From assembly GCA_900541315.1 (NCBI GenBank), contig UQJF01000001.1:14579-78578 (forward strand): a stretch of DNA of 64,000 bases. Direction: 5' to 3'. Under the pieces are notes generated by a model, which worked only from the letters and a program-made list of their open reading frames with translations, had not been told where the DNA came from and made no database searches. Below, piece by piece: positions 16,615 through 24,270 of the stretch. The stretch comes from an uncultured Clostridium sp. (GTDB taxonomy: Bacteria > Bacillota > Clostridia > Lachnospirales > Lachnospiraceae). Made by a program: the position numbers and the translations under genes. Numbering within the stretch: position 1 is the first letter of the stretch; every line of letters starts with the position of its first letter.

Positions 16615-17718
16615 ATGAAAAAATACGATTATATATTAGTAGGAAGCGGCCTGTATTCTGGTGTTTTTGCCTGGTACGCAAAGCAGCATGGAAAGTCCTG
16701 TCTGGTAGTGGAAAAGAGAGATCATATTGGCGGAAATGTTTACTGTGAGGGGACAGAAGGCATCCACGTACATAAATACGGTGCCCACATTTTCCATACA
16801 AGTAATAAAGAAGTATGGCAGTTTGTAAATTCTCTGGCAGAGTTCAACCGTTATACTAACAGCCCGGTTGCCAATTACAAAGGTGAAATGTATAATATGC
16901 CGTTTAATATGAATACCTTCAGCAAGATGTGGAATATTTCCACACCGGATCAGGCAAAGGCGATCATTGAAGATCAGAAAAAAGAGGTTACGGGTGAGCC
17001 AAAGAATCTGGAAGAACAGGCTATCAGTCTGGTAGGACGCGAGATCTATGAAAAGCTGGTAAAGGGATATACGGAAAAGCAATGGGGAAGAGACTGTACT
17101 GAGCTTCCGGCTTTTATCATCAAGAGACTGCCTGTGCGTTATACCTATGACAACAATTATTTTAACGACTTATATCAGGGGATCCCGATCGGTGGCTACA
17201 ATGTGATCATCCAGCGTCTCTTCGAGGGCTGTGATATTGAAACAGGTGTAGATTATCTGGAAAAGAAGGAGTATTACGACAGTTTAGGGGAAAAGATCGT
17301 GTATACGGGAACCATTGATGCTTATTATAAGTATCAGTTCGGTAAACTGGAATACCGCAGTCTGCGTTTTGAGTCTGAGATCCTGGATGAGGAGAACTAT
17401 CAGGGCGTTGCTGTAGTGAATTACACGGACCGTGAGACTCCATATACCCGTATCATCGAGCACAAACACTTTGAATTTGGCACCCAGCCCAAGACTGTTA
17501 TTACCAGGGAATATCCGGTTACCTGGCAGGAAGGCATGGAACCATATTATCCGGTCAATGATGAAAAGAACCAGGCGTTGTACCAGAAATACGCCAAACT
17601 GGCTGAAAAAGAAGAAAATGTTATTTTCGGCGGTCGTTTAGGCGAGTATAAATATTATGACATGGACAAAGTGATTGCTTCTGCCATGGTGCGGGCAAAA
17701 GAAATCTTTGGGGCATAA
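16615..17718 (+). CDS. glf: UDP-galactopyranose mutase
   Basis: A flavoenzyme that converts UDP-galactopyranose into UDP-galactofuranose, the donor for galactofuranose in surface glycans. The FAD motif VGSGLYSG is at the N-terminus with EKRDHIGGNVY after it; GAHIFHTS, KGYTEKQWG and FGGRLGEYKYYDMD are UGM hallmarks. ATG 16615 is chosen because AAGGAG precedes it and the protein then begins MKKYDYILVGSG; an upstream in-frame ATG at 16534 adds 27 unrelated residues. Length 367 residues is typical. The matching transferase may be the gene at 26186-27145. Confidence 0.95.
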   Translation: MKKYDYILVGSGLYSGVFAWYAKQHGKSCLVVEKRDHIGGNVYCEGTEGIHVHKYGAHIFHTSNKEVWQFVNSLAEFNRYTNSPVANYKGEMYNMPFNMNTFSKMWNISTPDQAKAIIEDQKKEVTGEPKNLEEQAISLVGREIYEKLVKGYTEKQWGRDCTELPAFIIKRLPVRYTYDNNYFNDLYQGIPIGGYNVIIQRLFEGCDIETGVDYLEKKEYYDSLGEKIVYTGTIDAYYKYQFGKLEYRSLRFESEILDEENYQGVAVVNYTDRETPYTRIIEHKHFEFGTQPKTVITREYPVTWQEGMEPYYPVNDEKNQALYQKYAKLAEKEENVIFGGRLGEYKYYDMDKVIASAMVRAKEIFGA

Positions 17719-17756
17719 AATTTATAATAAAGTATATGCAGGATCAAAAGGTGATG

Positions 17757-17798
17757 GCTGCTGCGAAATGGAAAATAACCATTTTGCAGCAGCTTTTT
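17757..17798 (+). terminator. Terminator after glf
   Basis: GCTGCTGCGAAATGG pairs with CCATTTTGCAGCAGC with one mismatch and runs into five T. The rest of the gap to 18003 is AT-rich with no gene seen. Confidence 0.85.
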
Positions 17799-18003
17799 AG
17801 TTAATTTATAAATCAGTATCATTTCCATAAATTCCCATATGTATATTTTATAATGCTGTTTTAACACAAAAAAAGTTGTAAAATGACGAATGTAAAAGTG
17901 ACAAGTCGAAAGTTTTTTGTATAATTTTCGGCCTTAAGGAATAAGAATTAAGGTAATTACAAAGAAAAAACAGTAAAAAAATACAAAACTACAACAAAAA
18001 AAC

Positions 18004-18032
18004 TTGCATTTTTAACAGGGGTGTGCTACACT
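18004..18032 (+). promoter_or_regulatory. Promoter of the DUF3798 transporter operon
   Basis: TTGCAT at 18004-18009, 17 nt, then TACACT at 18027-18032. The leader would be about 125 nt and contains a family 1 end at 18126-18140. No known riboswitch pattern was recognised in it. Confidence 0.6.
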
Positions 18033-18125
18033 TACACACACATGTAGACCGTGGACGTACAAAGAAATGTTTGTATGCCACCGGACATGAGAACAGCGTA
18101 AAATTATGTTGGAAACATGCAGGGG

Positions 18126-18140
18126 GATCCGCGAGAACAT
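18126..18140 (+). repeat. Family 1 repeat, end remnant (copy 4)
   Basis: GATCCGCGAGAACAT differs slightly from the family right end (GATTCCGAGAGAACAT). It ends 24 nt before the start codon at 18165, matching the placement of the other copies. Confidence 0.5.
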
Positions 18141-18164
18141 AACAATGATCAAGGAGGACAAAGT

Positions 18165-19400
18165 ATGAAAATCAAAAAAATGATGGCTCTTGTTACAGCA
18201 GCAGCGATGGCATTTGGTCTTGCAGGATGTGGTGGTGGAAATACCGCAGCTACCACAGCAGCACCTACTGAAAAAGCGGAAGGAACTACAGCAGCAGAAG
18301 CTGTTACAGAAGCAACAGAGGCTGCAAAATCAGAAGGCAGTGATAACTGGAAGGTTGCAATTTTAACAGGTACTGTTTCCCAGGGCGAGGAAGAGTTCCG
18401 TGCAGCAGAAAAAGCATTAGCTGCATATGGACCGGAGCACATTGTTACAGCCACTTATCCAGATAACTTTATGTCCGAGATGGAGACCACTGTATCACAG
18501 ATCGTATCTTTTGCATCTGATCCTGATGTAAAAGCTATCGTTATGTGTCAGGCAGTGCCTGGTGCAAAGGCTGGTTTCGATAAGGTCCGTGAGATGGGAA
18601 GAGATGATATCCTTCTGATCGCAGGTACTCCACAGGAAGACCCGGCTGTTATTTCCGCAGCTTCAGATCTTGTTTTATATGCAGATGAAGCAGCACAGGG
18701 CGATACCATTATGGAAAAATGTGCAGACTGGGGCATTGATGTATTTATTCATTATTCCTTCCCACGTCATATGGCAATGGAGCTGATCGTAGCACGTCAC
18801 GAACTTCTTAAGAAGAACGCAGATGCACTTGGCATTGAAATGGTAGATGTTACTGCTCCGGACCCGACAGCAGAGGCTGGAGTTTCTGCTTCCCAGCAGT
18901 TCATTCTGGAAGATGTTCCACAGCAGCTGAAAAAATATGAAGGCAAGAAAGTTGCTTTCTTCACAACTAACTGTGGTATGCAGCCGTCTTTACAGACCGC
19001 TTGCTTAGATGAGCCTAATGCTTATTATCCACAGCCATGCTGCCCGAGTCCATATCACGCATTTCCGGCTACATTAGGACTGGAACTTGCAATTGGCGGT
19101 GATGACGAAGACGCATTAAAGCAGATTGCAGCTAAATTAAAGGAGCATGACGCAGTAGGACGTTACTCTACATGGGCATCCCCGGTTGCTATGACCATTA
19201 TTGCAGTTGGTGTTGATTATGCAAAGGGATATATCACAGGCGAGATTACAGACCGCAATGATGCTGATAAGCTGGTTGAAATGTTTAACTCTAAAGTTGA
19301 AGGGGCAAAGATCAATAATTATACCAATGCAGAAGGTGAAACTTTTGATAATTACTATACCATTCTGCTTGCTCCAGTTGATTTTAATGATTACTTATAA
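18165..19400 (+). CDS. DUF3798 substrate-binding lipoprotein
   Basis: A 411-residue lipoprotein. The signal MKIKKMMALVTAAAMAFGLAGC carries a LAGC lipobox, followed by a Thr/Ala/Glu-rich linker and a periplasmic-binding-protein-like fold that begins with WKVAILTGTVSQGEEEF. The body matches the DUF3798 family; a Cys-rich stretch from NCGMQPSLQTAC to QPCCPSPYHAF is distinctive. Ligand and role are not known. Its place ahead of an RbsA-type ATPase and two permeases makes it the receptor of an ABC importer. The start follows AAGGAGG; upstream ATG 18117 is rejected because it lies before the signal peptide. Confidence 0.85.
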   Translation: MKIKKMMALVTAAAMAFGLAGCGGGNTAATTAAPTEKAEGTTAAEAVTEATEAAKSEGSDNWKVAILTGTVSQGEEEFRAAEKALAAYGPEHIVTATYPDNFMSEMETTVSQIVSFASDPDVKAIVMCQAVPGAKAGFDKVREMGRDDILLIAGTPQEDPAVISAASDLVLYADEAAQGDTIMEKCADWGIDVFIHYSFPRHMAMELIVARHELLKKNADALGIEMVDVTAPDPTAEAGVSASQQFILEDVPQQLKKYEGKKVAFFTTNCGMQPSLQTACLDEPNAYYPQPCCPSPYHAFPATLGLELAIGGDDEDALKQIAAKLKEHDAVGRYSTWASPVAMTIIAVGVDYAKGYITGEITDRNDADKLVEMFNSKVEGAKINNYTNAEGETFDNYYTILLAPVDFNDYL

Positions 19401-19417
19401 GAAACTTGAAATCGGAG

Positions 19418-19453
19418 AAAAGGCTCACCCTGTTGATTTCGGGTGGGCCTTTT
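19418..19453 (+). terminator. Intercistronic partial terminator
   Basis: AAAAGGCTCACCC and GGGTGGGCCTTTT form a stem with one wobble pair just behind the binding-protein gene and before the ATPase gene. This is the usual way to make more binding protein than membrane complex. Confidence 0.75.
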
Positions 19454-19477
19454 CAGCTACAGAAAGGGGGAATTTCA

Positions 19478-21094
19478 ATGAACATAGAAAAAGAGTATGT
19501 TCTTGAGATGAAAGACATTACCAAACATTATGGTGAAAATACCGTATTAAATGGCGTGTCTCTTTCCGTGAAAAAAGGTGAGATCCATGCACTTTTAGGA
19601 GAAAACGGAGCCGGTAAATCCACTTTGATGAATATACTGTTTGGTATGCCAGTCATCCACAGCACAGGGGGCTTTGAAGGAAAAGTCCTTTTAGATGGAG
19701 AAGAAACACATATCTATTCTCCTTATGATGCTATGGAAAAGGGAATTGGTATGGTACATCAGGAATTTATGCTCCTTCCAGGATTTACCATTACTGAAAA
19801 CATCAAATTAAACCGTGAGATCACAAATCCTAATCCGGTGAGCCGCCTTTTTGGAAAGAACCTGGAAAGCCTGGATATGAAGGCAATGGCTTTTGACGCA
19901 AGAAAAGCGCTGGATGCTGTAGGAATGAATCTTGATGAAAAAACCCTGGTTCATGGAATGCCCGTTGGCTATATGCAATTTATTGAGATCGCCCGTGAAA
20001 TCGATAAAACAGGGGTAAAGCTTCTGGTATTTGATGAGCCTACTGCTGTTCTTACGGAAAGTGAGGCAGCCCAGCTTATTTCCGTTATGAAGAAGATCTC
20101 TGAAAGCGGTATCGCTATTATCTTTATCACCCATCGTCTGGACGAAGTAATGGCAGCTTCCAACAGTATTACGATCCTGCGTGACGGAAAGTTAGCGGCC
20201 ACCAGAGAGACTGCAAAGACCAGCATCCGCGAGATCGCGGAGCTCATGGTAGGTCGAAAAGGGGAAGCTATGGTAGAAGCAGCCCTAAGACCTGTTCCAG
20301 GTGAAAAGGTGGCTATGAGCATCCATGATCTCCATGTAGATATGCCAGGTGAGCAGGTAAATGGCTTATCTGTGGATATTTACGAGGGAGAGATCTTTGG
20401 TATCGGCGGTCTGGCAGGCCAGGGAAAACTGGGCATCCCCAATGGTATTATGGGTCTTTATGATGCAGATGGAAAAGTAGAACTGTTTGGACAGGAATTA
20501 AACTTTAAAGATACCAAGTCTGTTTTACAGGCGGGCGTTGCCATGGTTTCAGAAGACCGTAAAGGCGTGGGGCTTTTATTAGACCGTTCCATTGAAGATA
20601 ACATCGTGTTTAATGCTATGCAGATCAAAGGGGAGTATTTGAAGAAATTTGGCCCATTTACCCAGATCGACAGCAAAAAGATCCGGGAAACAGCCCAGGC
20701 GTACATAAAAAATCTGGATATCCGCTGTTTTGGACCAACCCAGCATTCAGGTACATTATCCGGCGGCAACCAGCAGAAGGTTTGTATTGCAAAGGCGCTG
20801 TGCATGTCCCCTAAATTCCTTTTTGTTTCTGAACCTACCCGTGGTATTGACATTGGTGCAAAAAAGCTGGTGTTAGAGACGCTGGTACGCTTAAACAGAG
20901 AGCTGGGAATGACCGTTGTCATAGTTTCCTCAGAACTTCAGGAGCTTAAGAGTGTTTCTGACCGTATTGCCATTGTTTCTGAAGGCAAACTGGTAGATAT
21001 CTTGTCTCCTCAGGCATCAGATGCAGATTATGGTCTGGCTATGTCCGGCATTAAACCGTCTGAGCATACAGAGAAAGGGGGAACAGAAGAATGA
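19478..21094 (+). CDS. ABC importer ATPase, tandem domains (RbsA/YufO type)
   Basis: Two ABC domains in one chain of 538 residues. The first has Walker A GENGAGKST and Walker B LLVFDEPTAV. The second has lost a clear Walker A (GGLAGQGKLG) but keeps the signature LSGGNQQK and the FVSEPTRGID segment; this asymmetry is normal in the RbsA/MglA/YufO group. The start at 19478 follows AGAAAGGGGG; an upstream ATG at 19406 adds residues from the terminator region. It overlaps the first permease by ATGA. The group carries sugars, nucleosides and autoinducer-2; the substrate here is open. Confidence 0.93.
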   Translation: MNIEKEYVLEMKDITKHYGENTVLNGVSLSVKKGEIHALLGENGAGKSTLMNILFGMPVIHSTGGFEGKVLLDGEETHIYSPYDAMEKGIGMVHQEFMLLPGFTITENIKLNREITNPNPVSRLFGKNLESLDMKAMAFDARKALDAVGMNLDEKTLVHGMPVGYMQFIEIAREIDKTGVKLLVFDEPTAVLTESEAAQLISVMKKISESGIAIIFITHRLDEVMAASNSITILRDGKLAATRETAKTSIREIAELMVGRKGEAMVEAALRPVPGEKVAMSIHDLHVDMPGEQVNGLSVDIYEGEIFGIGGLAGQGKLGIPNGIMGLYDADGKVELFGQELNFKDTKSVLQAGVAMVSEDRKGVGLLLDRSIEDNIVFNAMQIKGEYLKKFGPFTQIDSKKIRETAQAYIKNLDIRCFGPTQHSGTLSGGNQQKVCIAKALCMSPKFLFVSEPTRGIDIGAKKLVLETLVRLNRELGMTVVIVSSELQELKSVSDRIAIVSEGKLVDILSPQASDADYGLAMSGIKPSEHTEKGGTEE

Positions 21095-22956
21095 CAAAAA
21101 ATAAGATCCAGAGACTCCTTGCCATTCTTTGCGCAGCAGCAGCAGCCTTCTGTATGGTATTAGGATTTATAAATATGCCCAAACAGAACGGAACGGCAGG
21201 TCAGGAGATCCTTCGTACTATGCGTATCCAGACACTGCTTAATGCTACTGGCGACAGTGTGGTAGAAAGCTATGTGGCTATTGCAAAGCAGGAGGCCCAG
21301 GCAGCAGCCAAGGCATCCGGGGGCGGCATGGCGGCTATCCGTGAAGCAGTAGAAAAAGCAGAAACAGAAACAAGGGAAAAATATGAAAATGGTGCCCAGA
21401 ATGATCTGTCCGGTATTGATACAACGGGTCTTTCAGCAGCCGTTGACGTATATACAGAGGCTGTAAAGGCTTATGCGGAAGCCCAGGCCCAGGCCCGTGC
21501 TGCTTATGAAGAGGCACATTATGCAGAAGCAGAGGCAGCTTTAGAGAAGAAACATGAAGAAATGCTGGCAGCAGGAGAGGAAATTCCGGAAGATGAAGAA
21601 GTAGTGGTAGATATGTCCGGTTTTGAGGCAACTCCTGAAATGATTGAGAAACAGGAAGAAGCAAAGGCTATGTATGCAAATGTAGGGGCTGAGCTGAAAA
21701 AGATCTATCCGGTGCTGACAGATGAAGCCTTAGAAACACTGGAAGAGACTGTAGAAGGCATCCTTTATCAGTCTGGTGACAGTTTTTCTTCCCAGTATGA
21801 CCGTTATGTTAAACAGAGCAATATCAAAGAGACAAATGTAGGACGGCTCATCCGTCATGGAGATGATCTGGTTTATTTAGGCTTTGCGCTTCTGGTACTG
21901 ACTGTGCTGTTATTATTTAACAGCTGGCTTATTGATAAACTGGGTATTCCAAGAGTGATCATTGGAGTGTTCTTTATTTTGCTTTGCTTTATGACCTTAT
22001 GGTATGATTTATCTCTTTCCACGCTTCTTAGCAATACCATCGTGCGAATGGGTATGAATGCTATCATGGTACTGGCAATGGTTCCTGGTATCCAGTGCGG
22101 TATCAGCCTGAACCTGGGTCTTCCTATTGGTCTGGTTGCAGGCCTGATCGGTGGCTTGCTTACCATTGAACTTGGAATTCCAGGATGGGGAGGTTTCCTT
22201 TTTGCCATTGTTTCAGGCTCAGCACTGGCAGCTGTGTGCGGTTATCTGTATGCACTTATGCTAAACCGCTTAAAGGGCTCTGAAATGTCTGTTACCACTT
22301 ACGTTGGTTTTTCTATTGTATCTTTAATGTGTATAGCATGGCTGGTGCTTCCGTTTAAGTCATTAAAGCTTCGCTGGCCATTAGGAACCGGCCTTAGAAA
22401 TACCATTGGTCTGGACGGGACTAATTTTCGCCATATCTTAAATGATTTTCTGGCATTCCAGATCGGTGATTTTACCATTCCAACAGGACTGCTTTTGTTT
22501 ATGTTATTTAGCTGCTTTGTTGTATGGATGTTTTCACGAAGCTGTACCGGTCAGGCTATGCAGGCAGTAGGAAACAACCCGCGCTTTGCAGAATCTGTAG
22601 GTATCAATGTTGATAAAATGCGTATTATAGGTACTGTATTTTCAACAGTATTAGGTGCAGTGGGAATTCTGGTATATTCCCAGAGTTACGGTTTTATGCA
22701 GCTGTACACAGCACCCCGCCAGATGGGTTTTATTGCAGCATCAGCTATCCTTATTGGCGGCGCTTCCACAAGCAGGTGCAAGATCAGCCATGTTCTTATT
22801 GGTACGTTTCTGTTTCAGGGCGTTTTAACATTGGGAATGCCGGTTGCAAACGTATTAGTACCTGGTTCTACTATTTCTGAAACATTGCGTATCCTGATCT
22901 CCAACGGGATCATTCTGTACGCACTTACAAAGTCAGGAGGTGAGTCTCGTGCGTAG
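21091..22956 (+). CDS. ABC importer permease with large extracytoplasmic insertion
   Basis: A 621-residue permease of the BPD_transp_2 (RbsC/YufP) class. The first helix (about 7-27) is followed by roughly 220 hydrophilic residues rich in Ala, Glu and Lys, mostly predicted helical or coiled coil (for example AEAQAQARAAYEEAHYAEAE). The regular permease helices start near residue 255. Permeases of this class are usually 300-400 residues, so the insertion between helix 1 and helix 2 is unusual; it should lie outside the membrane, where the DUF3798 protein docks. It overlaps the ATPase gene by 4 nt and the next permease by 8 nt. Confidence 0.88.
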   Translation: MTKNKIQRLLAILCAAAAAFCMVLGFINMPKQNGTAGQEILRTMRIQTLLNATGDSVVESYVAIAKQEAQAAAKASGGGMAAIREAVEKAETETREKYENGAQNDLSGIDTTGLSAAVDVYTEAVKAYAEAQAQARAAYEEAHYAEAEAALEKKHEEMLAAGEEIPEDEEVVVDMSGFEATPEMIEKQEEAKAMYANVGAELKKIYPVLTDEALETLEETVEGILYQSGDSFSSQYDRYVKQSNIKETNVGRLIRHGDDLVYLGFALLVLTVLLLFNSWLIDKLGIPRVIIGVFFILLCFMTLWYDLSLSTLLSNTIVRMGMNAIMVLAMVPGIQCGISLNLGLPIGLVAGLIGGLLTIELGIPGWGGFLFAIVSGSALAAVCGYLYALMLNRLKGSEMSVTTYVGFSIVSLMCIAWLVLPFKSLKLRWPLGTGLRNTIGLDGTNFRHILNDFLAFQIGDFTIPTGLLLFMLFSCFVVWMFSRSCTGQAMQAVGNNPRFAESVGINVDKMRIIGTVFSTVLGAVGILVYSQSYGFMQLYTAPRQMGFIAASAILIGGASTSRCKISHVLIGTFLFQGVLTLGMPVANVLVPGSTISETLRILISNGIILYALTKSGGESRA

Positions 22957-24178
22957 TAAATTAGATATTCGTGAAATACTGCAGAAAAATGCAGTTACAG
23001 TCATGTTCGTGGTATTATGTATCATCGGACTCATCTGCTCTGGACAGACAGTTTCTTATGTAATGTATGAATTATTCGGCCGCTTAAGCCGAAATGCATT
23101 TATCGTACTGGCACTTATTATTCCTATCGTTGCCGGTATGGGTATCAACTTTGCTATTACCATTGGTGCCATGGCAGCCCAGATCGCAGCTTTGTGGGTG
23201 ATAGAATGGGGCATCAGCGGACTAACCGGATTCCTGGTTGCCATGCTTATGACCATGCCTATTGCAGCGTTTTTTGGTTATCTTATCGGTAAACTGATGA
23301 ACAAGATGAAAGGCCAGGAAATGATCGGAGGCCTGATCTTAGGTTACTTTGCAAATGGATTGTATCAGTTATTGTTCTTGTTTATTTTCGGCAATCTGAT
23401 CCCGTTAAAGGCACCGGGACTGGTGATCAAGGGATCTACCGGTGTTGCCAATACCATCGATCTTTCTACAGACCGTGGTTTTAAATATGCTTTAGATGGC
23501 CTGCTGCGTGTTTCCTTCAGCACAGCCGTTCTCGTTATCTGCGGTATTATGGCAGTGGGGGCGTTAGTAATGTTTGCAATGAAGAAAATGGAGAAGAAAA
23601 AAGCTTTTACTTATGCCGGTATCTGCGTGGGAGCAATTGCAATGGTACAGCTTCCAGTTGTGAAAAATCTATTTTCCATGGTCAGTGTACCAATGGTCAC
23701 TTTCTTCGTTGTAGGATTGCTCTGTATATTTAACAATGCACTGATGAAAACAAAGATCGGTCAGCAGTTCCGTGCCGTTGGCCAGAACCGTACGGTTGCC
23801 AATGCTTCCGGAATCAATGTAGACCGGGTTCGTGTGATAGCCATTGTGATCTCTACTGTACTGGCTGGCTGGGGACAGCTGATCTTTGTTCAGAACATGG
23901 GCTCTTTCCAGACTTACGGTGCCCATGAGCAGGTTGGTCTTTATGCAGGCGCAGCTATCCTGGTAGGCGGTGCATCCATTAAAAAGGCTACTAACGGACA
24001 GGCGCTTCTTGGCTGTATCCTGTTCCACTTACTTTTCATCGTAGCCCCATCTGCAGGAAAGAACCTGTTTGGTGATGCTGCCATTGGTGAGTATTTCCGT
24101 GTATTTATTTCCTATGGAGTTATCGCTCTGGCACTGGTTATGTATGCATGGGGAGATTATAAAAAGAAAAAGAGTTAA
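22949..24178 (+). CDS. ABC importer permease, second subunit
   Basis: An all-helical permease of 409 residues in the BPD_transp_2 class, partner of the gene before it. The EAA-like coupling region GQQFRAVGQNRTVANASGI is clear and equals the position of QAMQAVGNNPRFAESVGI in the other subunit. The start is GTG at 22949, 8 nt after a perfect AGGAGG; a GTG at 22940 overlaps that site and is rejected. The end is followed by a strong terminator, so the operon is binding protein, ATPase, permease, permease. Confidence 0.9.
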   Translation: MRSKLDIREILQKNAVTVMFVVLCIIGLICSGQTVSYVMYELFGRLSRNAFIVLALIIPIVAGMGINFAITIGAMAAQIAALWVIEWGISGLTGFLVAMLMTMPIAAFFGYLIGKLMNKMKGQEMIGGLILGYFANGLYQLLFLFIFGNLIPLKAPGLVIKGSTGVANTIDLSTDRGFKYALDGLLRVSFSTAVLVICGIMAVGALVMFAMKKMEKKKAFTYAGICVGAIAMVQLPVVKNLFSMVSVPMVTFFVVGLLCIFNNALMKTKIGQQFRAVGQNRTVANASGINVDRVRVIAIVISTVLAGWGQLIFVQNMGSFQTYGAHEQVGLYAGAAILVGGASIKKATNGQALLGCILFHLLFIVAPSAGKNLFGDAAIGEYFRVFISYGVIALALVMYAWGDYKKKKS

Positions 24179-24195
24179 TATGTTGCAAATACAAT

Positions 24196-24238
24196 AAAAA
24201 GACCGTCTGGCCTGGGAAATAGGTTCAGGCGGTCTTTT
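24196..24238. terminator. Bidirectional terminator
   Basis: AAAAAGACCG and CGGTCTTTT with an inner CCTG/CAGG pair, between the convergent transporter operon (plus) and the cytidylyltransferase fusion (minus). Confidence 0.8.
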
Positions 24239-24270
24239 ACTGTCAGTCCATTAAAAAAGGTTTTATATTG

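Noticed and set aside
17799-18003. Riboswitch or small RNA in the AT-rich gap after glf
   Set aside because: I saw only A/T runs and no stable stem beyond the glf terminator.
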